Positions 1-9,917 of a stretch of DNA of 24,206 nucleotides are shown piece by piece. The notes beneath the pieces were generated by a model. The model was given only the letters and a program-made list of their open reading frames with translations. It had not been told where the DNA came from and ran no database searches. The stretch is from Rhizomucor pusillus. Lineage: Eukaryota; Mucoromycota; Mucoromycetes; Mucorales; Lichtheimiaceae. The DNA lies in contig FWWN02000324.1 in assembly GCA_900175165.2 (NCBI GenBank), positions 1-24,206 of the forward strand, read 5' to 3'. The position numbers were made by a program, and so were the translations under genes. How positions within the stretch are numbered: position 1 is the stretch's first letter; the number at the start of each line of letters is the position of its first letter.

Positions 1-240
1 ACGTTCCGCGGAGAACGTCACCCATTGACAGGCAAGCAGAGGAGGCTGCTGGATTTGCATCATCCGACAAGCTTCGTAAGGGGAACATGTAAGTTGGGCA
101 AGGTCATGAGTATCCAAGCACCGTATCCGCATATAGGTTCGTCCATGCATTTGGAGCAGTGAAGATAGAGGTTGGAAAGACAAAGCATGTCGAAGGAGTG
201 GCATCATCCACCGATTCTGAATAAGCATTTGACGGACGAG
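1..240 (-). CDS. Partial open frame cut by the window edge, unrecognised (left copy)
   Basis: Read on the minus strand from 240 to 1, one frame stays open for 80 codons and leaves the window without a stop. It begins just after a splice-acceptor-like CTCTTAG and has its first ATG at 228. A short upstream frame starting at ATG 370 could join it in phase through a GT..AG intron. I recognise no domain. Another frame in the same DNA is open for 65 codons, so coding status is uncertain. It is downstream of, and in the same direction as, the NUP96-like gene. It could be the first part of the neighbouring gene or chance. Confidence 0.22.
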
Positions 241-672
241 CTAAGAGGGTGGAACAGTAGCCCCGATGGTTCTCCACACTGTCAGGAGCGCTTGTAATCA
301 AGTTATATAAAAAGAGCTTGTTGGACCTCCAGAGATGCGTATGCGATGTGGCGATGTTGTGGAATAGACATGAAGAAGTAAGTCAGTAGAAAAAGGAAGA
401 TGCGTCGCTTCCCTCTGCAATTTTTTGGTTTTTGAGGTGACCTAGTACGGAACTGCACGAGAATCTCATAGTATCTTATGGACCCTGCGGTTCTACATAT
501 CTTCACAAACGATCGGTACCACACCACAAGACCGGTTTTCAGAGGAGATGGGAGGGGGTGGTAAAACAAACCTACTTGACCTGGACAGGGCAAGAGGCTT
601 CGGGTATTATTTATATTTTTGGTATTTAGATGGAGATGTGGTTAGGGATGGGGGTGGGAATGAACTACAAGG
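241..672. other. Region downstream of the NUP96-like gene, left arm
   Basis: About 430 bases between the NUP96-like stop and the edge frame, mirrored at 23535-23966. The part next to the stop is A/T-rich with a TATTTATATTT run that could serve 3' end formation. A minus-strand frame at 303-593 is open but lacks an ATG at its beginning and resembles no known protein. Confidence 0.4.
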
Positions 673-2904
673 CTATTTGGAGGAATAAGAAGAAAGAAAA
701 GCCTTGGACAGTGTCTGAAGCTTTGACATTGGTACAATCGGGCGTACCTTTGCTTGCGACAACACATGATTCAGATGCTTCTATATCACAATGGTCAGAG
801 CTCCTTTTCCTTCGCCAGATATTATTGAACTTACGCCATCTTCGCACTCTGCAAGCTGAGCCGTGAGCTCGCCAAGAAGGCGAGCCACGTATGCTCTGAA
901 TATGCTTGCTTTTCGAAGCAAGCTTACAGATTCCACAGTCTTGATCATACTGGTAATTTCTTGTTTCATTTGTTCTACATTTCCTTCCATACGGGCGCTC
1001 GTTATTTTATCCGGGAACTCGAAAATCATGCGGTGAGCATTTGCAAGTACTTGGCGTTCCCTCTCTTGAATTCTCAACATCGATATGTGTTTCAGCGCCA
1101 GATCGAGATTTCCTATTTAAAAGCCTTTTAGTAAGTCTTGAAGAATTTGTTATTGGACTCGATAAAGTCTTGTATACATACCACTGTCGAGTGCACTTGG
1201 TAAGAGAGAACGGAAAATATTGTAGTTCAAATTATCATCTTCGAAAACCTTTGCGTGGTTATCCAGTGGATTTCTGAGAATGCCTGACAAGTCCTTGGCT
1301 ACAGCCTAACGGAGCAGTCAATTACCGCGAATTGCCATGCAGCTGGGTGATATATCCTTACCTGTGCTTCCATAATCCACATGTCTGGGATGAAAAATCT
1401 TGCCTTCAATACGCGGATAGCTGCTTGATGAACGCCATATCTGGCAATCGCATCGACAGTAGCTTCGTGACTAACAATCAATTTAGATTAGATCTCCTGA
1501 CACAATGCTGTCAAAAGTTCAGCAAGAATATTTACCAATTTGTTAACAAAGCAGAGAAAATTGCCTGCTCCATCAACTGACTATCTTTCAAGTTTTCGCA
1601 CCATTCTTCCGTTGCCCGTACACGTTCTTGCTCATCAAACAATTCCGGATGCTGCATAGAGTATAGCCAAGCAAGGCTTGATGGCCACATGCTTATATCA
1701 ATCTTTTGATTGCCGTTGCCTTTACGTTCACAGCCTTCCTGCTGTCGGAACCACCAATCCAGGAAATGCCGCGAAGGTTCCATGTCTCTGCAATCGCAAG
1801 GGTTGGAAAGGAATGATGAAAGCCGCTTGTAAATGTTTAGCAACTCGCAAAGTGGATCTTTAGTGTCGGACATAGATCCGAAAAAGATAGTCGTGCAGAG
1901 TATTTCGAGCCAGGAGAATTTGCATTGCATTGCCCAAGCGAATAATGTCACTTCAGAGAGCTGTCCATACAGTATTCGCCAGATGCTTTCCCGGTACCAA
2001 GAGCCCTTTTCCTTGAAGTAGTTGGATTCCTGGCCCTCAAGTCTCTTCAGACGCACAATCTCTTTCTGCCGTTCGGTGAAATTCAGAGGTGAAACGATCA
2101 TCCTCGCAAGTCGAGTATCTCCGCAGAGACTTGCAACGTTTGCTGCTTCTTCAAAGTTGCCATAGATCATGAGGTAAAATATGACCGTGTACGGATTGTA
2201 TCTGCGGTTGGCCCGTTTGATTTTGCGCATAGCACTTCGAGACTGTTGGTGAACTTCGCGCTGTAGCCAAGCTCTGAACTCTGCCAGGCGTTGCGATCCG
2301 TCGTCGCTGCCTTCAAGCAGAACCGAGCACAGGCTCCAGATAGCTCGTTCCCACTTGGGTAGCTTTTCGATCTGGGGCAAAGAGAGACAATCTCGGCATG
2401 ATACTTGCCAGCTTGAAGTAACACGGGGACCTTCGTCAACGTGTCTGAAATCTGAGTTATTGGCAACCAGTTGCATGAAAGCGCTCTGGAATTCGGAAAC
2501 CTAATCGATCGAGGTATCAGTGCACTCTGCAGCAGTCACCCATCCTAGTTGTCTTACGTTTGCAGACGAAGCCTCTGCGCTGTACTTGATAGGCTCGTTT
2601 TCTGGACAGGACTCCTTTGGATAGCCTTCCTTCGTATACGATCGCAGATCCACGTGTTTCTGCAATCCACACTTGACATTCAACTACACATGGCAAGATC
2701 TTTAGCACAAAGCTGTGATCTTGCGAGTTGGAGCTGCAAACGTACCCGTTTGGGCGCAAAGCTTGGGTGCTTCGCAGCAGCGAGACCGGCCAGCAATGGT
2801 TGCATTGTTCCTTTGTTTGCTGTGTCGTAGGCCGTTCGTTTAGCAGCCCGCTGAGGAGCGCCCCTGGCGTTTTCGAAAGATCGCTTTCCGTTACTGCCTG
2901 GCAT
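673..2904 (-). CDS. NUP96: NUP96-like nucleoporin (NUP145C family), left copy
   Basis: This is a structural component of the Y-shaped (NUP84/NUP107-160) complex of the nuclear pore scaffold. Predicted exons on minus: 2746-2904, 2558-2683, 1536-2500, 1362-1470, 1182-1305, 835-1112 and 673-780, giving 622 residues; all six introns are GT-AG. The protein is alpha-helical and matches the NUP96 domain by memory: a segment of the type FEEAANVASLCGDTRLA resembles the metazoan EACKLAQQSGDHRLA region, and FIPDMWIMEAQAVAKD resembles its VPAKWIHEAKAVRAH region. The start ATG at 2904 follows an in-frame upstream stop. The usual NUP98 half of the NUP98-NUP96 precursor, with its autoproteolytic domain, is not seen upstream. 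It is identical to the right-arm copy, introns included. Family assignment is good; the N-terminal exon is less certain. Confidence 0.8.
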
Positions 2905-3762
2905 CGAAGAGATCAACAGGAAGAGGGAAAAAGAATTAATGCAGTGCCTTGTGGGGACCGACTGTGGAAATACTCTGAATTTTCATCACCGCTTTATGCC
3001 CCCTCATCACGCGTCCCTTTCACAGTTGATTTGCTTCTGTCGCTATCCTCAAAACTTGTCATTTTACGTGTCTTTTGACTGCTAATGGCGGCCTAATATT
3101 CAATCTTTACAGTCCAGTCCAAAAGATTCCGAATGACTACAGATTTCGGTATGCTATGCTCGCTCTTATGCCACACAGTAGGTCGCTCATCTTGCTGCGT
3201 TCTGAGAGTGAAATATAGATACCTCATAGAAATGTATAGCGCTGAAGGCAACTCTTGAGACATAAACCATAATAGACTCCAATCGTATGTCTTGTCAGTT
3301 ATATAGGCAATATTTGCGTGTCTTACACATAGCAGTACATATAACACGCTCGTTCAGTGATGCATGTTTCTGACACACAGCTCCTTTCTATCGATATATT
3401 CAGGCGAACAAAATGGTCTCCGCAGTACTCCAGATAATCATGTATACTATCCACGATGCCAGTTTGCAGACTGGCATCATACGGGTGCTACATCGAGTCA
3501 CCAGCCATTTTGCGGCATTCACCGCATTCACACTTTCATTCATCGTGTGTGTATCGTCATCTTTAGAGTGGCTTTATATAAGAAAAACCTTCTTCGGGAT
3601 ACATAAACTCTGTATCTAGAAACATCGTCTAATGGGATATTCCTGGCTTGGCTACACAGCTGAAACTGGTCTTGCGAAATGATCCTGGATACGCGTTGTG
3701 GCCCCATTTTCCTGCTGCGATTACCACTTTAGCCTCAGAGCCTGTGCACAAGATAGTAGTAT
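2905..3762. other. Non-coding part of left arm upstream of the NUP96-like gene
   Basis: About 860 bases with only short overlapping frames on both strands, none with plausible domains. It contains the 9-bp-stem hairpin and a TATATAA sequence near 3575. The same stretch is mirrored at 20445-21302. Near the inner edge, a minus-strand-of-right-arm frame of about 40 codons is open in both arms (see findings). Confidence 0.5.
3455..3478. repeat. Perfect hairpin, 9-bp stem and 6-base loop
   Basis: GATGCCAGT and ACTGGCATC are exact reverse complements around the loop TTGCAG. The hairpin is in the non-coding part of the arm between the NUP96-like gene and the inner repeat edge, and is mirrored at 20729-20752. 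No U-tract or gene end points to a terminator. It may be a small protein site or an RNA fold of an unrecognised transcript. Confidence 0.7.
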
Positions 3763-3785
3763 TACACTATCTGGGGAGCATCAAG
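3763..3785. repeat. Decaying inner edge of the inverted repeat
   Basis: Beyond the identical part the two arms can still be aligned for about 23 bases, with mismatches at left positions 3763, 3770 and 3782 against right positions 20444, 20437 and 20425. After 3785 no alignment is evident. The partner segment is 20422-20444. Scattered substitutions before the break are unlike a clean ligation junction. Confidence 0.75.
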
Positions 3786-4344
3786 CAAACAGCCAGCAAT
3801 GAAAATAACCCAAAGTAGGGCCCAGCTACATTAAAATTGGATGAATGTAAAGATATTAAATTCAGAACAGCAATGATCCCAATTCGATAATGAGATTGCA
3901 CATTGATATGCAAGCACGTAAGCAAAAGCGACCAATGTGCCGTTAGGAAGTTTGGTCTGTCTGCAGTACGGCGGTCTGATACGGAATTTTGCTCTTATCT
4001 CAGACTCACCAGGTACACTTTACGCGATGGTAAACACTGTAGCCAAGCTTTAAGCCTCATTTCCTATCCGTGCAAATGTAAGACAAGGAGAGTGAATGCA
4101 AAGAAAACATTGATCCATTGTTGCAGCAGTCAAGCATAACTTTGCAAGGTTATTTGTTTCCTTTTCTGATCTGTAGTAAGAAAGGTCTGCTGTAAATTTA
4201 TAAACATCTGGGGAATCAATCCTACAAATGGTAGCTAGTGCTTAACTACGCGATAATTCAAAATGGAACCAAAAGACAAAACGCGACATATATATTATAT
4301 ATACAAGACGTCTCGAAGACGTGATTGATTTATTCGTACATAAT
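3786..4344. other. A/T-rich spacer between the left arm and TPI
   Basis: This single-copy stretch holds no gene that I can support. A plus-strand frame at 3903-4139 has no recognisable features. The right end carries an alternating TATATATTATATATA run near 4289 and the hairpin at 4308-4322, next to the end of the TPI gene. Confidence 0.5.
4308..4322. repeat. Small perfect hairpin downstream of TPI
   Basis: ACGTCT and AGACGT pair around CGA, 22 bases past the TPI stop codon and beside an alternating T/A run. It probably lies in the TPI 3' UTR. Confidence 0.6.
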
Positions 4345-5441
<1,097 letters not shown>

Positions 5442-5446
5442 GTTGA

Positions 5447-5521
5447 CTGTACTGCTGCTTTCTTGTCAGAGGGCCACCCGAGAAAAGGGTCGAGAACTAT
5501 GCGTATATGCTATGCACATAC
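5447..5521 (-). other. Likely intron in the 5' UTR of TPI
   Basis: On the minus strand the sequence begins GTATGT after AAAG, contains a CTGAC branch-point-like motif and ends in TACAG, five bases before the TPI start codon. This makes a 75-nt intron wholly inside the leader. Leader introns are common in highly expressed fungal genes. It is inferred from signals only. Confidence 0.6.
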
Positions 5522-5522
5522 C

Positions 5523-6916
5523 TTTAGATAGTTTGCGAGTAAAAAAGAAAACAGTTTCCGAAACGCGTCCCGGGCTTGAAAAACCAAGCCCAACAGCAAG
5601 CGGGAATCAAATCTCGATACCTTGATCTACCGATGATGCTGGGGCGGGGATGTTCCGCGACGTTTGGATGAATATCTATTGGGAACACCATGTAGCCGCC
5701 TTTTTCATAAAGCTCCAAGGGGAAAAGCACGCACTTTAATGAAAATATATGACGATGCTCGTGCACCCTGGACTAGACTTTTATTGATAAGTTCCTACGC
5801 AAATAAACATCATCGCGTTTCTGTAGCTGCCGTTTCTCCTCCTCCTCCTCCTCCTGCTACTACACATAGCGTGCATTTGAACAAATGAAACATGGATGCA
5901 TCTGCATCGTCGCAGGTTGGTTGGCATACGACGTCCACAGTGTGTAACGAGTGCAAGGTTGAACTTTGTGACAGGATCTCAGATGCCTTCTTTTGAGTTT
6001 ACGCTAAACGCACTGGTCCCTCACTACGATCCTCAGCTTGTGTCGTTAGCAAACGCAGCACATTAGGCAAAAAGAAAGAAGGTTATGCTAAAGAACAGTG
6101 ATGCGCAACAAAAGTTCTTTTTTTTTTTCCTAGTACATCAAGGTGGGCTGCAGCGCTGCAACCTACTACTGCTGCCGCTACTGCTAATTGTTATAGTTTG
6201 ACAACATGCAGCGTGTTCTACTACAATCCGGTCAAAATGACGATATGTAGCAATGTCGCCTACGTATGCACTTTTTTCGAATGGTTTTGCACATAGTTTC
6301 GCATGAACGTTCTGTCTGTCTGTAGATAAGCAAAGTGGTGGAGTACTGTTAACTATCGCATGCTTTTCATGGAAAAAATGGTGGGCTGATTCTTGTGCTT
6401 CCACCGTGATTGGCTATTCGTTTATCCAGTGCAAGGCAGCTATTTTTTGACATGTAAGAGATCGTCGTCAGGAGGGATGGTGGGCCCGTTCAATGAATTT
6501 GCCAGAGGCCCGCATGATCCCTGCGGCGCAGTGCTTGGAAAAAGGAAAATGCGATCACCAATTAAAGCGCATCTCCCCCAACATCACCGCTTCTAAACTG
6601 AAGACGGCCGTGCGCACTGTTGAATTTTACAGAGCCAAAGTCAATGTGTACGGACTTTGTCAGTAAAAGGAAACATACTTTCAGGTCAACATTTCTTAAG
6701 GATATGTTTTTGAAGGAGGGAAGATGATACCTACGGAGAGAGAGAACAGAGGGAGAGAGTGAAGAAGACATAGAAGAGTGTATGTATATGATTGTGTGTG
6801 TGGAAAAGACGAAGGAAGAGAAACATAAGTATATGATACATGTGATGGAGATGCTGTGTTGGATAATTGAGAATGAAGAGTATAGGACAACAACCGAAGA
6901 AGAGTAGGGCAAAGCT
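5523..6916. other. Long intergenic region between TPI and the zinc-finger gene
   Basis: Nearly 1.4 kb without a supportable gene. It should contain the TPI promoter (right of 5523 on minus) and the 3' UTR of the zinc-finger gene. Visible low-complexity pieces are a (CTC/CCT)n run at 5836-5855, a T-run near 6119, and a purine-rich minus/plus-biased tract with GAGAGA repeats at about 6730-6790. Open frames at 5664-5888 and 6138-6404 have no domain and are probably chance. Confidence 0.5.
5836..5855. repeat. (CTC)n trinucleotide microsatellite
   Basis: About seven uninterrupted CTC/CCT units, followed by imperfect CTACTAC. Non-coding context upstream of TPI. Confidence 0.8.
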
Positions 6917-7727
6917 TTAGAGGCAGGCACAGGGACGATGATCCGCTGTGTCACAGACCAGGTTCTTCAGGGATTCAAAGAAGTCTGGAGCGGTGCGATG
7001 AAGTCGACCAAATGCCTGCAATGCTTCAACTTCATCTTGGGATAATTCTCTGTTTACATCGGTTCTGTTGTTCGCAGGCTGATCCTGCGACGATGATGGA
7101 TTGCAGAGATCTGCGATTGACAGACATCGCCGACGTCTCTGGTCCTCTCCATCTGAGGATGAGCAGGTGGATGGCAAGGATACTGGCGAGATAAGTGACT
7201 CTTCAGGGCGGAACTTGGCGCCCTTGGTGGTGTTTATCGTGAGACTTGCAGATGGTTTCCGTCGCCTCTGGGAATAATGGTGGTGCTTGAAATCAGGCGT
7301 AGATCGATGGGTTTGTGTGTGCTGCATCATGTTATCAAAACGACTAAACATCTTGTTGCATTCGGGAACAATACACTTGTATGGTTTCTGATCAAAAAGC
7401 AATCAGTGTGCGTTTTCCTTACAGTTAACGATGGTAGATGTATGTACCTCTCCAGTGTGCTTTCTAATTGTATTGTCACGCCAAGGGGGGTTTGCAAAAT
7501 TGATCATGAGTTACCTTTGTGTTTCCATTCCTCCTCGGATGGCCCGTGTCCTTTTTCCGACCCTAACAGCAGCACCTTTCCCACCCGTGGACGATGACTT
7601 ACCGAGCATGCCGAGCCAAGTGCTCGCTGCGAGTGAATACCATGTGGCAATCACCGTAGCCTGTGCACTGGAATAGACGCGGCTTCGAGCCGCTGTTGCT
7701 GACGCTTCGTGTCCGACGCGGAGGCAT
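6917..7727 (-). CDS. Small C2H2 zinc-finger DNA-binding protein
   Basis: Probable nuclear sequence-specific transcription factor. Predicted exons on minus: 7603-7727, a 16-nt microexon 7448-7463, and 6917-7387 (203 residues). Two tandem fingers lie near the N-terminus. Finger 1 (residues 21-44) starts FQCTGYGDC, a C-x5-C spacing, and has [11 protein letters not shown] with His40 and His44. The microexon encodes the linker KHTGE, and finger 2 continues [21 protein letters not shown] (C-x4-C, H-x3-H). The long C-terminal part is Ser/Arg-rich and ends with an acidic helix-like stretch ([14 protein letters not shown]). The C-x5-C first finger and TRSEHLARH motif are typical of a fungal family containing yeast Com2/Usv1/Rgm1-type factors; the exact orthologue is not known. 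A purine/pyrimidine-biased tract lies just upstream. Confidence 0.88.
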
Positions 7728-8799
7728 ACAGATAAAAGAAGAAGAAAGACAAAGGGAAGAAAAAGAGAGAGTGTAAATAAAGTCAGGTTCCTGCGTAAAA
7801 CCCTTTTATAGACTGTTGCGGGTCCTACCTACAAACAGCAGCAGCCACTGTGCACCCCCTTTCTTTCCGCTCGTCTCTCTTCTCCCCCCTCGTCCATCTG
7901 GCACGACTGTTTCTCCCAGTGACTGCCAAGAGTCGAGATAGTTACTCAAGATCGTCTCCCCAACCTTCAGTCCTTTTACAGTAACTGCGTGAAATACCTA
8001 TGAAGCCCGGTAATAACTTGTACATTGTGTTCGAAGAATTTCCCCTGAGCTGAGAACATACGCACAAACAATTTTGAATTGCAGCACTTAGCAAATGGCT
8101 ACATCAACGTGGCTTCTGCCATCACTGTCAAATATAGACGCCGTCCTCAGATAAATATCTGTTAAGAATGACATCGAACGCGCTGTTCCTTAATAGTAGT
8201 GAAAGAGCATGAATGGGCTGGCATATCCTTTACAATTGGAAGATACATATTTCCTAAATGGGCTATCATTGCCCATGGGAAAAAATTTGGCGCAGTCTTC
8301 TTGATGATCACATCAGAAGCAAATACTGCGACGGTTTTTGAAGCAAAAAGCAACTGAAGCATTTGAGATATTTTAAGTACCAAGTTTTACATAGTCAGCT
8401 TTCCTCCGTAATGATATGTATAAATAACATTTTAGTTGATAACACTTGATGGCTTGCGATTACCACGCGGATAAATTCGTTACTGTACTTCAATGAATAC
8501 ATTTATTGGAAACACATATAAAGAAGGAGGATGAAGGTTGGGGCAAATAAGACTACAGAAAAAATGAAGACTAGGAAGGATACTAGTAGAGACAAGAAAA
8601 ACATCGTTCGCAGATTGGATTTGGATAGAGATATTTACTTAAATGGTAGATGTATTGCGGTCATCCTTTGTCACAGTGACGTGTTAGAATTAAAGATCCA
8701 TGGCTCCCATGACTGTGTAATCATATCGGTGGCTATGTTGTAAAATGAGTATATATAAATACTAAACTTTAGTTTTTCCAGGCCGTTTCTTATTTTTCC
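7728..8799. other. Intergenic region between the zinc-finger gene and MAF1
   Basis: About 1.07 kb. Next to the zinc-finger start codon the plus strand is purine-rich (7737-7780), hence pyrimidine-rich upstream of the gene, and 7857-7912 is the reverse, pyrimidine-rich on plus. The remainder is A/T-rich. A plus-strand frame at 8531-8743 has a TATAAA only about ten bases before its ATG and no recognisable domain; I do not call it a gene. Confidence 0.5.
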
Positions 8800-9726
8800 T
8801 TACTTTGCATCTTCGTGATCGTCATCATAACCGCCTATTACTTCTTCGTCATCCTCGTTCGGCGCATTCAAACTGGAAAGAACAGTTAGGAGCATTGTAT
8901 AATTGCACCCTCACAGCGCTCTACCTACCTTTGGCTCTTTATAAAAAAGTACACCATTCGTTTGAGCTTTCGATTAAAGAAGAAATAGTTCATTGACCAT
9001 CTATCATAGGAGGCGAAAGAGTTATGCTATTTAGTCAAAGGAAAGGTAACAATTTAGAACACTTACAAGTAACCATCTTCGTTCATCGGGTCGTCGTCAG
9101 CATCTGGATTGTAGCTATATACATCTGATTCGTTCAAGTCCACTACTTCATCCAGCACAGCCCACATCCTACGGCATATATTAGTGATACCCCATTCATC
9201 TCTTCTTTGCAAGAAATTTACCGATACTTGTTGACGATAAAGTCATTGCCAAGATTAAACAAGGTAGTATTGACGGAATTGATAACGAGATCGAGCGATG
9301 GTTGTTTGATAAACTGATCTGGGCGTACGTCGCTAAAGTCATAGTCTGGAAACGAAGCGTTTAAAGTCGACAGGAGATAAAAGAATGTTTTCCTAGGAGC
9401 TGCTTCGTCGAGGCGGCCGAATGGTGACACGACGGGCAGGTCTTCCGGAGATACTGAGCCTGCGGAGAGGTCGACTTCGTGCGAGTACTTGTCTCTCAGT
9501 TGTTTGAATAGCTTCTTGTCTGATCCAGCCGATTTGCCTGCATGCACCATTGTCCAGTTAGACCGGTTTCAGATCATTTCTACCAATGGCAGCAGAAGGT
9601 CACAAACAGGTGCTAGGCAATCTTACAAGAGTATGCTTCTAAGCGTCCTTGGAGAACGCACTCGGCGGTCTCCCACTCGAACACGGAATTAAGTGCATCG
9701 AGTGACTCAATTTCAAGAAACTTCAT
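8800..9726 (-). CDS. MAF1: MAF1, repressor of RNA polymerase III
   Basis: MAF1 is the conserved TOR/PKA-responsive inhibitor that binds RNA polymerase III and shuts off tRNA and 5S rRNA synthesis under stress. Predicted exons on minus: 9627-9726, 9222-9537, 9067-9168, 8929-9000 and 8800-8872, giving 220 residues. Start MKFLEIESLDALNS and the block GRLEAYSCK match MAF1 box A; KTFFYLLSTLNASFPDYDFS and VYSYNPDADDDP match the central boxes; LWSMNYFFFNRKLKRMVYF matches the last conserved box; an acidic tail follows (EDDEEVIGGYDDD). All four introns are GT-AG, one with a TCCTAAC branch site. It is divergent from the F-box gene, with 191 bases between start codons. RPC82, part of its target enzyme, is 8 kb away. 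Confidence 0.95.
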
Positions 9727-9917
9727 TAGCAAAGTGTGTTGATGGAAGCCTGAGAGAGGGTCCCCAAGGCACTCGGACCAATGCTCGCTCGCTGCAACCC
9801 AAATTCCGACTGTTTCATGCAGCGGGGTGGGTGGGACGATTTCCATCCGCTCGACAGGCCCAGGTTTATCCGCCACACCTTCTTTTTTCCCTTTCTCTCA
9901 AATATCCTCTCGTTCAC
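9727..9917. promoter_or_regulatory. Shared divergent promoter of MAF1 and the F-box gene
   Basis: Only 191 bases separate the two start codons, so both promoters must overlap here. The stretch next to the F-box ATG is pyrimidine-rich (TTTTTTCCCTTTCTCTC). No clear TATA box was found. A frame of 75 codons continuous with the F-box gene crosses this region, but its in-frame ATG at 9693 lies inside MAF1, so the 9918 start is preferred. Confidence 0.5.

Larger units (their letters stand above)
1..3762. repeat. Left arm of a 3.76 kb terminal inverted repeat
   Basis: Base x of this arm pairs with base 24207-x at the other end of the window. The first bases and the last bases are exact reverse complements, and every translated segment of the arm recurs identically on the opposite strand of the right arm. 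Identity covers exons, introns and intergenic DNA alike. I found no mismatch up to 3762; the first is at 3763. The arm starts exactly at the window edge, so its true outer limit is unknown. It contains one full NUP96-like gene and an open frame cut by the edge. Confidence 0.97.

Noticed and set aside
303..593. Minus-strand 96-codon frame downstream of the NUP96-like gene (mirror 23614-23904)
   Set aside because: It lacks an ATG at its start, has no recognisable domain, and its beginning lies in the likely 3' UTR of the NUP96-like gene.
3364..3619. Two overlapping plus-strand frames in the left arm spacer (mirror 20588-20843)
   Set aside because: They overlap in different frames, contain the hairpin, and show no domain or splice context.
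5570..5640. tRNA-like box B on the minus strand (GATTTGATTCC) upstream of TPI
   Set aside because: Two mismatches to the box B consensus, and no matching acceptor stem, D-arm or anticodon arm can be drawn around it.
6138..6404. Minus-strand 88-codon frame between TPI and the zinc-finger gene
   Set aside because: Low-complexity Ser run at one end, no domain, no promoter or splice support.
8531..8743. Plus-strand 70-codon frame after a TATAAA sequence
   Set aside because: The TATA sequence is only about ten bases before the ATG, the product has no domain, and the composition is like the surrounding non-coding DNA.
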